The notes under the pieces were generated by a model that made no database searches, was not told the origin of the DNA, and worked only from the letters and a program-made list of their open reading frames with translations. The position numbers and the translations under genes are program-made. Positions 1 to 6,521 of a DNA stretch of 52,159 nucleotides are shown here, piece after piece. This DNA comes from Pseudoduganella ginsengisoli. GTDB taxonomy: Bacteria > Pseudomonadota > Gammaproteobacteria > Burkholderiales > Burkholderiaceae_D. Within the stretch, counting starts at the first letter, position 1. Every line of letters starts with the position of its first letter. The DNA is taken from NCBI RefSeq assembly GCF_009720865.1, contig NZ_WNLA01000032.1, forward strand, positions 1 through 52,159, read 5' to 3'.

Positions 1-127
1 CGGCAATGTGGCGCCGGCCGGCACCTGGTCGGCCAACTGTACGGCCTGGCCGTGGTCGACGTGGCCGGCGCACGAGCTGGTGAACGTGGCCGGCGCCACC
101 GGCAAGCACATCGAGTGGCAACGTGGC
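1..127. other. terminal overlap: identical to 52033-52159
   Basis: These 127 bases are identical to the last 127 bases of the window. This is the pattern left when a circular molecule is assembled with a 127-mer graph, so the overlap counts once. It lies inside the 115-bp repeat array, so the assembled copy number of that array should be treated with care. Confidence 0.93.
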
Positions 128-356
128 GCCGGCCGGCACCTGGTCGGCCAACTGCACGGCCTGGCCGTGGTCGACGTGGCCGGCGCACGAGCTGGTGAAC
201 GTGGCCGGCGCCGCCGGCAAGCGCATCGAGCGGCAACGTGGCTGGCGCCGGCCGGCACCTGGTTGGCCAACGGCACGGCCTGGCCGTGGTCGACATGGCC
301 GGCGCACGACCTGGTGAACGTGGCCGGCGCCACCGGCAAGCGCATCGAGCGGTGGC
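1..356. repeat. GC-rich 115-bp tandem repeat array A (spans circle junction)
   Basis: Direct repeats with a 115-bp period: the anchor GGCAA recurs at 2, 117 and 232. The last unit carries a 4-bp insertion (GCTG, near 239). On the circle the array continues from about 51961, giving roughly 3.7 copies over 428 bp. Because 115 is not divisible by 3, the open frames running through it cannot be a repeated protein domain; they stay open because GC-rich DNA has few stops. The same unit forms array B at 20169-20470 in the same orientation. Function unknown. Confidence 0.9.
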
Positions 357-361
357 ACCGA

Positions 362-438
362 GGCAAATCATCGATGAGGTATCAAGGTTTTACCCACGCT
401 TCCCAGGAATGCGGCAGGTTACGTTACCCCCCTCCCCT
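362..438. repeat. 77-bp direct repeat flanking array A (right copy)
   Basis: Nearly matches 51877-51952: both begin GGCAAATCATCGATGAG, contain a perfect iteron, then CCAGGAAT, and end in TTACGTT plus a C-rich run and TCCCCT. The two copies bracket the 115-bp array on the circle, about 520 bp apart. A few substitutions and one indel separate them, so the duplication is not recent. Confidence 0.85.
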
Positions 439-718
439 AAATTGTTGTCAATTCTTTCAGATTCAATGACTTACCAGTCCGCACTATCAAGGTTTTACCC
501 ACACCCAAACTAGTATGGAGTGCGAAAAACTCGCAATAAAGCCTGCGAAATTTGCTCAATCGGCTAGGAATATTGAAGCAAGGAAAGTTTAGCTAGTGTA
601 AGAGCAATATTTAGGTGCTTGTGAGCCTATTCCTTCAAGGTTTTACCCACGTTTGCTCCAAAACGAGGCATTATCCACGGGTAAAAGTTTAGCTAAAATA
701 CATCAAGGCTTTACCCAC
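382..718 (+). repeat. four solitary origin iterons and a DnaA-like box
   Basis: The 16-mer TCAAGGTTTTACCCAC occurs exactly at 382-397, 487-502 and 635-650, and with one change at 703-718. It is the same element as the 22-bp-spaced cluster at 51335-51439, and is presumably bound by RepA. Spacings here (105, 148 and 68 bp) are irregular, unlike a replication-initiation array. TTATCCACG at 671-679 is one base from the DnaA-box consensus and is followed by an inverted partial iteron. A degenerate KorA-like site (TTTAGCTAGT) lies at 588-597. The 440-700 stretch has no supported gene. Confidence 0.75.
687..698. promoter_or_regulatory. KorA operator (OA) upstream of klcA
   Basis: GTTTAGCTAAAA contains the palindromic core TTTAGCTAAA, the RK2 KorA operator. 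It lies about 40 bp upstream of the klcA -10. In RK2 the klcA promoter is likewise under KorA and KorC. Confidence 0.8.
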
Positions 719-721
719 AAT

Positions 722-742
722 TAGGGCATTATGCCCTATAAT
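722..742 (+). promoter_or_regulatory. klcA promoter -10 with KorC operator (OC)
   Basis: TAGGGCATTATGCCCTA at 722-738 is a perfect 17-bp palindrome around a central T and matches the RK2 KorC operator type. It overlaps a consensus TATAAT at 737-742. The iteron at 703-718 covers the expected -35 region, so RepA bound there could also affect this promoter. No good -35 hexamer is visible. Confidence 0.82.
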
Positions 743-791
743 GATATGCAGGCCGGGCGTTGTGCCAAGGTCACTTTTACCGGAGATTCCG

Positions 792-1202
792 ATGAGTAAC
801 GAAAATCGTCCTATTACCGCTGCCGTCATTCCCGAAGAATCACGCCTTGAGGCTTTGCCCCAGGCGTTTGGGCTTGCTGGGTTGTGGGTCGAATCCATGA
901 CCTATGGATTCATGCGTAATATTGACCCGACTTATACGGGGGGATATTGGGATTTTTTCAATCTCTCGAATAACGGCTTCTATATGGCCATCCAAAATGG
1001 CAAACCGCAACGCATTAGTACTCCCAATGGTTACGAGGCCCAAGTTTCCGCCGACGCCGCAGGCATCATTGCGAGTCTCTACGCGCTTGGCAACCTGGCA
1101 AATCGCACCGAGAAAGATTTGTTTATTGAAAAATATCATCAGCTCATGGACTACGCTAGAACACACCCCGAGCGCGGAGAGATTCTTGCAGCAGTTGACT
1201 AA
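792..1202 (+). CDS. klcA: KlcA/ArdB-type antirestriction protein
   Basis: A 136-residue protein of the ArdB/KlcA family, which protects incoming plasmid DNA from host type I restriction. The family signature GGYWDF is at residues 50-55, followed by LSNNGFYM and SADAAGI (about 86-92). An in-frame start exists at 741, but it lies at the promoter -10, so ATG 792 is chosen. The gene sits behind KorA and KorC operators as in RK2 and is followed directly by a strong terminator (1215-1240). It is the first gene past the origin, an early-expression position typical of antirestriction genes. The family call is firm; activity is inferred. Confidence 0.9.
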   Translation: MSNENRPITAAVIPEESRLEALPQAFGLAGLWVESMTYGFMRNIDPTYTGGYWDFFNLSNNGFYMAIQNGKPQRISTPNGYEAQVSADAAGIIASLYALGNLANRTEKDLFIEKYHQLMDYARTHPERGEILAAVD

Positions 1203-1214
1203 AGGATGAACAGG

Positions 1215-1240
1215 AAAGCCCTGATTGCAGGGCTTTTTCT
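1215..1240 (+). terminator. rho-independent terminator after klcA
   Basis: A perfect 9-bp stem (AAAGCCCTG / CAGGGCTTT) with a 4-base ATTG loop, running into a T-rich tail. It separates klcA from korC, so korC must depend on readthrough or on a weak promoter between 1240 and 1275. Confidence 0.9.
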
Positions 1241-1274
1241 TATATCCTGTCGACTTTTACTCCAGGGAAGAATC

Positions 1275-1523
1275 ATGACGGATATCGCAGTTCGCGAAGT
1301 ATGCTTGCGTTCCTTCGACAAAGGATGGGAGCCACCTACGGGGGATGAGGTTCGATATGTCCTCAAGAGAGCCGGGCTAACTGGCGCTGCCGCAGCCAGG
1401 TTGACAGGGATCAAAGATAGTCGAACGGTGCGCCGTTGGACAGGTGGAGAAACCCCTATTCTTTTCTCGCCGTGGGCGATTCTGTGTGATGTTGCTGGTC
1501 TTGGTCAGATATGGAAAGAATAA
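1275..1523 (+). CDS. korC: KorC-like transcriptional repressor
   Basis: An 82-residue helix-turn-helix protein. The segment GAAAARLTGIKDSRTVRRWT (about 37-56) reads as the DNA-binding helices, and the C-terminus PWAILCDVAGLGQIW is characteristic of this family. Size and position next to klcA match RK2 KorC. Two KorC-type operators (722-738 and 1563-1579) lie immediately either side, which strongly supports the name. An upstream in-frame start at 1206 falls inside the klcA terminator, so ATG 1275 behind GGGAAG is preferred. Likely role: repressing klcA and the kle promoter. Confidence 0.82.
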   Translation: MTDIAVREVCLRSFDKGWEPPTGDEVRYVLKRAGLTGAAAARLTGIKDSRTVRRWTGGETPILFSPWAILCDVAGLGQIWKE

Positions 1524-1583
1524 TTTAGCCGCTAAAATTGTTTAGCTAAAATTGTTGACTTATAGGGCGAAATGCCCTAAATT
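1524..1583 (+). promoter_or_regulatory. kleE promoter with KorB, KorA and KorC operators
   Basis: In order: a perfect KorB site TTTAGCCGCTAAA at 1524-1536 (starting right after the korC stop), a KorA core TTTAGCTAAA at 1541-1550, -35 TTGACT at 1555-1560, a 17-bp spacer filled by the KorC site TAGGGCGAAATGCCCTA (1563-1579), and -10 TAAATT at 1578-1583. All three global repressors can therefore act on one promoter. Confidence 0.88.
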
Positions 1584-1596
1584 AATAGTGCGCTAT

Positions 1597-1627
1597 AAAA
1601 AAAGTGCCCCGGACGAATCCGAGGCAC
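1597..1627 (-). terminator. hairpin in the kleE leader, terminator-like on the minus strand
   Basis: A 10-bp stem with one mismatch (1604-1613 / 1618-1627) and loop CGAA. On the minus strand it is followed by seven T residues, the form of an intrinsic terminator facing left. No leftward gene lies upstream of it. On the plus strand it would be a 5' leader hairpin of the kleE message. It may block leftward transcription toward korC and the origin. Confidence 0.6.
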
Positions 1628-1705
1628 CCGCTCTAATGCTGACACATTAAAGCCAGGCGCGGGCCTGTACCGCGATTGAACATCGAATTAGGAAGGAGGT
1701 CAAGC

Positions 1706-2029
1706 ATGGGATTGGTTTTTAAATTTCCTGAAAAACCAGGCGCGGCAGCACGGTTAGAAATAATCAAGCCAGTGATTGCCCCGCAGGTGAATACACCTAC
1801 CCCCTTATCTGGAGTCTCAGATATGGGAATTCCAGAATCGTTGATTAAACACTTTATTAACGCACTGTGGGTTATCACGTTGCTTTTTTGGCCTGTCCTT
1901 CGATGGATTATGGCCCTTGATGTTGTTTTTCAAGCCGTCCGCATGGCTGGCGTAACGTTTGTGGCGCATTTCTTAATCTTCGCCGCTGTAACGTATTTCG
2001 CCACAAACTATAAACCTGAAAATTATTGA
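1706..2029 (+). CDS. kleE: KleE-like stable-inheritance membrane protein
   Basis: A 107-residue protein opening with a short amphipathic segment (FKFPEKPG) and a Pro/Thr-rich stretch, then two hydrophobic segments at about 52-72 (with WPVLRW) and 88-102 (HFLIFAAVTYF). This matches the outline of RK2 KleE, from the kle genes that the Kor proteins control. ATG 1706 follows an excellent ribosome-binding site (GGAAGGAGGT, 1691-1700); an upstream start at 1676 lacks one. The gene sits alone behind the triple-operator promoter at 1524-1583; kleA-D and kleF are not visible. The family's molecular function is unknown. Confidence 0.75.
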   Translation: MGLVFKFPEKPGAAARLEIIKPVIAPQVNTPTPLSGVSDMGIPESLIKHFINALWVITLLFWPVLRWIMALDVVFQAVRMAGVTFVAHFLIFAAVTYFATNYKPENY

Positions 2030-2030
2030 T

Positions 2031-2076
2031 TTTAGCCGCTAAAGTTGTTGACTTGGACTTTATGTTTAGCTAAACT
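2031..2076 (+). promoter_or_regulatory. korA-incC-korB promoter with KorB and KorA operators
   Basis: A perfect KorB site TTTAGCCGCTAAA at 2031-2043, -35 TTGACT at 2048-2053, a 17-bp spacer and -10 TAAACT at 2071-2076. The KorA site GTTTAGCTAAAC (2064-2075) covers the -10. This is the autoregulated RK2 korA promoter design and is repeated at 48896-48945 and, reversed, at 27618-27572. Confidence 0.92.
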
Positions 2077-2129
2077 GTATGTGTTGCGGCTGACACCGCT
2101 TTTATAAACTTCTAGGCGCGGAGCGAACC

Positions 2130-2186
2130 ATGAATGTTACCGATGAAGAAACGATTAACCCCGCAGCAGTTCAAGGCGGCGACTAA
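2130..2186 (+). pseudogene. 18-codon ORF resembling a remnant of the IncC1 start
   Basis: ATG 2130, preceded by GCGGAG, opens an 18-residue frame (beginning MNVTDEET, ending QGGD) that overlaps the start of korA in another frame and then stops. In RK2 the long IncC1 product starts just upstream of korA in a different frame, and from memory begins with a similar HEET...GGD stretch. I infer a truncated relic of that extension, perhaps kept because its translation couples to korA. Confidence 0.4.
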
Positions 2187-2469
2187 AAACCTTGATGTAG
2201 GCGCACAAACAATAGAAATTGCCTACGGAGTGTTGGTAGAAGGCGAGCCACAATCCAAGTTTGTACAGAAATTTTCTCTATCTAGAGGTGCAGTTTCACA
2301 GGCAGTAAATCGGGTATGGGCAGCACATGAGGTGTGTAGTGTGCCGGAGGGATACGAAGTTGTAACCGCCCTCTTACCTGCGCGTCAAGCGTTCATAGTT
2401 AAACGATGGGCCTGCGAAGCGGCCAAAAAAATAAGGCAAGAGCATGAAGATATCGACAGTAGCAGTTAA
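2143..2469 (+). CDS. korA: KorA global transcriptional repressor
   Basis: A 108-residue KorA/TrfB-family repressor. The N-terminal part has the helix-turn-helix (FSLSRGAVSQAVNRVW, about residues 48-63); the C-terminal part (PEGYEVV.ALLPARQAFIVKRW) is the dimerisation module shared with TrbA. ATG 2143 gives the RK2-like start MKKRLT; an upstream start at 2134 adds three residues. It overlaps incC by 26 bp in another frame, as in RK2. KorA should bind the five GTTTAGCTAAA-type sites seen at klcA, kleE, korA, the CAP-trbN operon and repA, repressing its own operon as well. Confidence 0.93.
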   Translation: MKKRLTPQQFKAATKNLDVGAQTIEIAYGVLVEGEPQSKFVQKFSLSRGAVSQAVNRVWAAHEVCSVPEGYEVVTALLPARQAFIVKRWACEAAKKIRQEHEDIDSSS

Positions 2470-3238
2470 TAAAGGCGGGGTAGGAAAGACCGCGACCGCT
2501 GTTCACCTGGCGTTTGCTGCGGCGGAACGCCAGGTTTCGACGGTGTTCTTAGATCTGGATGAGCAGGGTAACTCAACCTACACGCTTGGCGCCCACTTGG
2601 CCGAAGGGATTTCCGCAACGATGCTGTTTACGCCGGATGGCGCGAATGAGATCCGTGCATATTTTGCCGCGCATCCGGTCAAACCTGGTATTACGCTCAT
2701 CGGTAGCGATGATGTGTTGAAAGAAGTCGACCGTTATCCTGTTGCCGACATCGCGCAAAACTTCATGGCAAGTATCAAGGCTTTGGCCGAAGCAGGATTC
2801 GATTTGTGTTTGGTCGATACTCCGAACGGCGGTGGTAGCATTCCGCAATGCGCCCTGGCTGTTTCAGATTACGTGCTCTCTCCGGTTGAGGTCGAACACT
2901 ACAGTATTCAAGGCATCCGAAAGTTGGTGACAACCATCGGCAATATCAAGTTCGGCAACATCGACGGTTTACCAGCAAACCCCAATTTGCATTGGTTGGG
3001 AATGCTCCCGAACAAGGTTGATCTGCGCAATCCTCGCCATGTAACTAACTTGGCTGCACTGAAAGCGGAACATAACGATTATGTCGTTCCGCTGACGGTT
3101 GGCCTGCGCAGCACTATTGCTGATGCGGTGGCATCATGCGTGCCAGTCTGGAAGATTAAGAAAACCACCGCGCGCCTTGCCTCGTCCGAAGTGCGCGCGG
3201 TAGCTAATTACGTATTTGAGACGATGGAGATTAATTGA
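2444..3238 (+). CDS. incC: IncC, ParA-family partition ATPase
   Basis: A 264-residue ParA-type ATPase with the deviant Walker A motif NKGGVGKTAT at residues 9-18 and the expected LDLDEQGN segment. Later blocks (DYVLSPVEVEHYSIQGI, VDLRNPRH, SVPVWKIKKT-like) follow RK2 IncC closely. Its length matches the short form IncC2; the longer IncC1 extension is absent apart from a possible relic at 2130. It works with KorB to position plasmid copies and may strengthen KorB repression. It starts within korA and its TGA overlaps the korB ATG (TGATG), so translation is coupled along the operon. Confidence 0.94.
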   Translation: MKISTVAVNKGGVGKTATAVHLAFAAAERQVSTVFLDLDEQGNSTYTLGAHLAEGISATMLFTPDGANEIRAYFAAHPVKPGITLIGSDDVLKEVDRYPVADIAQNFMASIKALAEAGFDLCLVDTPNGGGSIPQCALAVSDYVLSPVEVEHYSIQGIRKLVTTIGNIKFGNIDGLPANPNLHWLGMLPNKVDLRNPRHVTNLAALKAEHNDYVVPLTVGLRSTIADAVASCVPVWKIKKTTARLASSEVRAVANYVFETMEIN

Positions 3239-4221
3239 TGAGCGGCAAATCTATTGGTGCAATGGGCGGCGACCTGAGCGCGCTTTTGAAGGGGGCGAAA
3301 AAGGGCGGTGGCGCTAATGAAAATAACGGCGCCCCGCGTTCGATTCCGATGGATCTTATTGACGAAGATCCGAAGCAACCACGTACCGCCGACAACCCAG
3401 GCTTTGCGCCAGAAAGTATTGCTGAACTCGGCGCAACCATTAAGGCACGCGGTTTAAAGACGCCGATTTCCCTTCGTGACAATCCTGACGCGCCAGGCCG
3501 TTTCATCATTAATCACGGTGCGCGCCGCTTCCGTGGCTCCAAGTGGGCGGGGCATACTGAGATCAAGGCATTCATCGACAACGAATATCAGGAAGCAGAC
3601 CAGGTAATTGAAAACCTGCAACGTAACGAGCTGACTGCACGCGAGATTGCCGACTACATTGGCCGCGAAATGGCCAAGGGTCACAAAAAGGGCGAGATCG
3701 CCGTAACCATCGGAAAATCCCCCGCTTTTATTTCGCAGCACGTTACGTTGCTGGATCTTCCAGAGATAATTGCTGATGTGTTCAACTCTGGACGCTGCCG
3801 TGACGTGACTCTCATTAACGAACTGGTGACGGTTAACAAGAAAAAGCCGGCCGAAGTCGCGGAATGGCTTGCCGATGAAACCCAGGAGATTACGCGCGGT
3901 TCGGTAAAACTGTTGCGGGAATTCCTGGACGACAAGGCCAGTAAGACAAAGAACAACGGTAGCGAAGGCGGCGGCGAGGACGGCGAGGGCAGTGAAGGCG
4001 GCGAGGGCGAAGGTGCGAAACCAAAGAAAGAGAAGGAGGAAGATCCCAGCAAGATCAAGAAGGCGATTATCCAGGTCAAGCACAACGACCGCCCGGCCAG
4101 GCTTAATCTGACTAAGCGCCCTCCGGCCGAAGGCTACGCATGGATCAAGTATGATGATGATGGCCAGGAAGTTGAAGTCAATCTGGTTGATGTTCAGCTT
4201 GTTTCCTTAGTCGAAGGCTAA
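3238..4221 (+). CDS. korB: KorB, ParB-family partition protein and repressor
   Basis: A 327-residue ParB/KorB protein. The ParB N-terminal domain (DEDPKQPR, residues about 38-45; NELTARE) is followed by a helix-turn-helix at about 150-172 (IAVTIGKSPAFISQHV). A Gly/Glu-rich acidic linker (about 240-270) leads to the C-terminal SH3-like dimer domain (PPAEGYAWIKYDDDG). KorB binds TTTAGCSGCTAAA, of which nine copies are seen here, acting as both global repressor and centromere-binding protein. ATG 3238 overlaps the incC stop; the TTG three bases earlier is not needed. A strong terminator follows. Confidence 0.94.
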   Translation: MSGKSIGAMGGDLSALLKGAKKGGGANENNGAPRSIPMDLIDEDPKQPRTADNPGFAPESIAELGATIKARGLKTPISLRDNPDAPGRFIINHGARRFRGSKWAGHTEIKAFIDNEYQEADQVIENLQRNELTAREIADYIGREMAKGHKKGEIAVTIGKSPAFISQHVTLLDLPEIIADVFNSGRCRDVTLINELVTVNKKKPAEVAEWLADETQEITRGSVKLLREFLDDKASKTKNNGSEGGGEDGEGSEGGEGEGAKPKKEKEEDPSKIKKAIIQVKHNDRPARLNLTKRPPAEGYAWIKYDDDGQEVEVNLVDVQLVSLVEG

Positions 4222-4239
4222 ATTACCTTCCACACCACA

Positions 4240-4268
4240 AATGCCCCGCATAGCGGGGCATTATTCTT
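4240..4268 (+). terminator. rho-independent terminator after korB
   Basis: A perfect 10-bp stem (AATGCCCCGC / GCGGGGCATT) with a 3-base loop and a T-rich tail, closing the korA-incC-korB operon. Confidence 0.92.
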
Positions 4269-4281
4269 TAATATTATCTTC

Positions 4282-4328
4282 TTGACAATGTTCTGATGGG
4301 AATCATCTAAGTTAAAATGGATGATCCC
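4282..4328 (+). promoter_or_regulatory. putative kfrB promoter with an inverted repeat
   Basis: TTGACA at 4282-4287 is a consensus -35; the best -10 is weak (ATCTAA near 4305). An imperfect inverted repeat, GGGAATCATC (4298-4307) and GATGATCCC (4320-4328), straddles the expected start point and could be an operator. It is unlike the KorA, KorB and KorC sites. Confidence 0.5.
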
Positions 4329-4347
4329 AATTTTCAGGGCAACTATT

Positions 4348-4698
4348 ATGAAGCAAAGGCTTCTAGTGATGAATGGCCAGCGGATCGTTCAGCAGGAAAT
4401 CGATTCAAATTGGGCCAATACGAAGGTCGATAAGGCTGGTGATCTTCGACCAGGTATTTACTCTCTTCACACTGCAAAACCAGCCGATAAGACTAAAGAG
4501 ACAATAGGCGCCATTCTGCATGTAGACAAAGACTATGTATATCAGGAAGAGGGACGTAGCATTGTCACTCATGATGTTAAGGCATTCGACACCGTTAATC
4601 GACCTTTACCTGGAACGATGAAGGCGATTAAGTACGACCAAGGCAAAGCAGTTGCTCAACCTGCTTCGCACCAACAAGGGCGAGGACTCAAACGTTAA
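4348..4698 (+). CDS. kfrB: KfrB-like protein
   Basis: A 116-residue protein. Its C-terminal half carries the pattern GAILHVDKDYVYQ...GRSIVTHD, which I associate with the KfrB domain of IncP-type plasmids, there part of the KfrA-B-C stable-maintenance network. ATG 4348 follows CAGGGC; the in-frame start at 4321 overlaps the operator-like repeat and is rejected. It follows korB, where RK2 has kfrA-kfrB-kfrC; no kfrA is present. A perfect KorB site begins two bases after its stop. Molecular role uncertain. Confidence 0.68.
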   Translation: MKQRLLVMNGQRIVQQEIDSNWANTKVDKAGDLRPGIYSLHTAKPADKTKETIGAILHVDKDYVYQEEGRSIVTHDVKAFDTVNRPLPGTMKAIKYDQGKAVAQPASHQQGRGLKR

Positions 4699-4699
4699 T

Positions 4700-4712
4700 T
4701 TTAGCGGCTAAA
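4700..4712. promoter_or_regulatory. KorB operator (OB) at the kfrC start
   Basis: A perfect TTTAGCGGCTAAA, ending four bases before the kfrC ATG. It occupies the place where a ribosome-binding site would be, so it either serves as a partition/spreading site or lies inside the transcribed leader. Confidence 0.88.
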
Positions 4713-4716
4713 ATCT

Positions 4717-5361
4717 ATGGCTTCTTTAAATATCACTAATTCTCACGTTGGATCTAAATTTCCGGGTAGCGTGTCCGATGACTCAGGCGTTGAGGTTGAG
4801 TTAGGAGCAATCCGATCCGACACTAGCCAGATTTCCCAGGTAACGGCTAACTTGGTCGTTCAGGACGATACGATCAAGACAAAGAATGTGAGCCAAGCGG
4901 ATTCAATAGAGGAACGTTATGCCGCATCCCTTGCTGAGCAAATCGAGCTAAAACGGGCACAAGCGAACCACCTAGAGCAACGGCTTACGAAACAGGCTCA
5001 ACAGCAAACGGAGCGACTAGGAAAGCTCAAGCAAAACCAGCCCCGTATTTTTTCGTTTCCCGCCACAAAACGGAGATGGCAGAACGAGGTTAGGAAGGAA
5101 TCGAACAGGCTACAGCAGACCAATGCCAGGCTTGTTACTGTGCGCGATATTCGTGATGGTATGGGGCCGTTGATCCCGCGTCTTCAAGAGATATCCGCCG
5201 CGAAACTGAGGGCGAAGCAGCCGGATCTTGCTCGCGCCAGGGATGAAGCGCTGCGCCAGGAGCGCGCAAAGATGCAGGAGGGACGGAGGAAGGGGATAGG
5301 AGAACAAGAGCAGAAAAAGGCTCGCCCCCGTTCTCACGATTTGTCACTTAAAAACTCTTAG
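4717..5361 (+). CDS. kfrC: KfrC-like coiled-coil protein
   Basis: A 214-residue hydrophilic protein with no signal peptide or membrane segment. Residues about 65-130 and 160-200 are rich in Gln, Lys, Arg and Glu with coiled-coil spacing. The central block FSFPATKRRWQ, then RLVTVRDIRDGMG and AAKLRAKQPDLA, matches my memory of the KfrC C-terminal region; RK2 KfrC is longer, so this would be a short version. No ribosome-binding site precedes the ATG because a KorB operator sits there; expression may be coupled to kfrB. It ends convergently with traM, the stops overlapping by 4 bp. Confidence 0.65.
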   Translation: MASLNITNSHVGSKFPGSVSDDSGVEVELGAIRSDTSQISQVTANLVVQDDTIKTKNVSQADSIEERYAASLAEQIELKRAQANHLEQRLTKQAQQQTERLGKLKQNQPRIFSFPATKRRWQNEVRKESNRLQQTNARLVTVRDIRDGMGPLIPRLQEISAAKLRAKQPDLARARDEALRQERAKMQEGRRKGIGEQEQKKARPRSHDLSLKNS

Positions 5362-5795
5362 CGAAACAGTACCAAGATTGCTACCAGTCCGGCCGCTGCA
5401 AGCGCGATCAAAGACGCGGCCATGTTTATAGTGGCGGTCCTTGTACTCACTTGAGAAGCCATCTCCAGTCGAGTAATCCCGGCTTCAATTTCTGCCTTTA
5501 CGGCTTCACCGGCCCGCTTGGCGCCCTGGTTCATTGCTTCTTGCATCGCATTCTTATTTGCACTCAGGCCCGCAGTGAGGATGCGTTCTGCTTTATCTTT
5601 GGCGTCATGACCCCACCGCTGCGCGATCTCTTCAAGATCTTCTTTGAGCGAGGACATCGCGGCCTTCTGTGCTTCTAAGCCATCTTCCAGCAACTTGGCG
5701 TTGATCGTTTGCAGTATCAAAATGGGATCGTCTTTTCCTAGTGCGATCCCATGTTTAACTGCGATCTCTTTTATGAGAGCGTCAGTGTCGGCCAT
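5358..5795 (-). CDS. traM: TraM conjugal transfer protein
   Basis: A 145-residue protein, the length I recall for RK2 TraM. The N-terminal block (KEIAVKHGIALGKDDPILILQ) follows that family, the middle is a long Ala/Lys/Glu helix, and a single hydrophobic segment lies at the C-terminus (about 122-142), suggesting a C-terminally anchored membrane protein. It is the last gene of the leftward traK-L-M operon and shares a base with the end of traL. In RK2 TraM enhances transfer without being strictly required. No terminator is visible between it and convergent kfrC. Confidence 0.88.
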   Translation of the reverse strand: MADTDALIKEIAVKHGIALGKDDPILILQTINAKLLEDGLEAQKAAMSSLKEDLEEIAQRWGHDAKDKAERILTAGLSANKNAMQEAMNQGAKRAGEAVKAEIEAGITRLEMASQVSTRTATINMAASLIALAAAGLVAILVLFR

Positions 5796-6520
5796 TACAC
5801 CACCGTGGAAGCTAATATTTGCTTGAACAGCGCATCACGGACGATTTTCAATCGCTGCCGAACCATGATCGGCAGGCTTGCATCGGCGAGGGCTTCGGAG
5901 AATGTCATATTTTTCTTGAGCATGTCGCTTACGTCCTGACCGTAAGTTTCTGCCTTGACGTCAGGCACTTGAATAATCGCTGTTACACGGTCCTTATTGT
6001 CACGATAAGCCTTCATCTGTTCAAAGGTCTTCCCGTCATGCTCAATTGGCCCCCAATATGGGTTGAGCCAAACCGCGAGCTTAGCTTCTTCGGGGAGCTG
6101 CTGCGCGAGTTGCGAGAAACCTGAAAGCGTTTCTAACATGGCTTGCCCGCCGGTGACAGGGGTATGGATGATTAAATCATGGCCCATATCTTTGATGAGC
6201 TGGGGAACCTGGTTGCTGATGAGATAGTTTGTGAGCTGGAAGAACGAATTAGAGCCGGTATCAATTACCGCGTCTTGCTCTAGTGGTGCAATGATCTCGA
6301 TCAGTTCATCAAATTTCCTGGTATTGATTTCCTTGTTTTCGATCAAGTTAATGTGTTGCACGTTGAGGCCCGTAAACGCATGGAACGTGGCGTTTTGCGG
6401 ATCAGTGTCGATATTCTTGGTCGGAGTACCCCGCAACTCATTGCATTGAGCGGTCATAGTTGCCGTGAACGATTTACCGACTCCGCCTTTGCCTTGCAGC
6501 GACATATGGATTTTTGCCAT
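5795..6520 (-). CDS. traL: TraL, ParA-like ATPase of the Tra1 region
   Basis: A 241-residue protein with a deviant Walker A at residues 10-17 (GKGGVGKS) and blocks such as IDTDPQNATF and LNPYWGPIEHDGK that follow RK2 TraL, whose length is the same. It belongs to the MinD/ParA superfamily but is separate from the IncC partition ATPase. It lies between traK and traM in the leftward leading-region operon. Its exact job in transfer is unknown; it is not essential in RK2. Confidence 0.9.
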   Translation of the reverse strand: MAKIHMSLQGKGGVGKSFTATMTAQCNELRGTPTKNIDTDPQNATFHAFTGLNVQHINLIENKEINTRKFDELIEIIAPLEQDAVIDTGSNSFFQLTNYLISNQVPQLIKDMGHDLIIHTPVTGGQAMLETLSGFSQLAQQLPEEAKLAVWLNPYWGPIEHDGKTFEQMKAYRDNKDRVTAIIQVPDVKAETYGQDVSDMLKKNMTFSEALADASLPIMVRQRLKIVRDALFKQILASTVV

Positions 6521-6521
6521 G

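Noticed and set aside
8..513. Several overlapping open frames in repeat array A
   Set aside because: The 115-bp period shifts frame each unit, there is no ribosome-binding site, and the frames exist only because the DNA is GC-rich.
741..791. Longer klcA starting at 741
   Set aside because: It starts at the promoter -10 itself, so it would not be on the transcript with a leader.
1206..1274. Longer korC starting at 1206
   Set aside because: The extra codons lie in the klcA terminator hairpin; ATG 1275 gives the family length.
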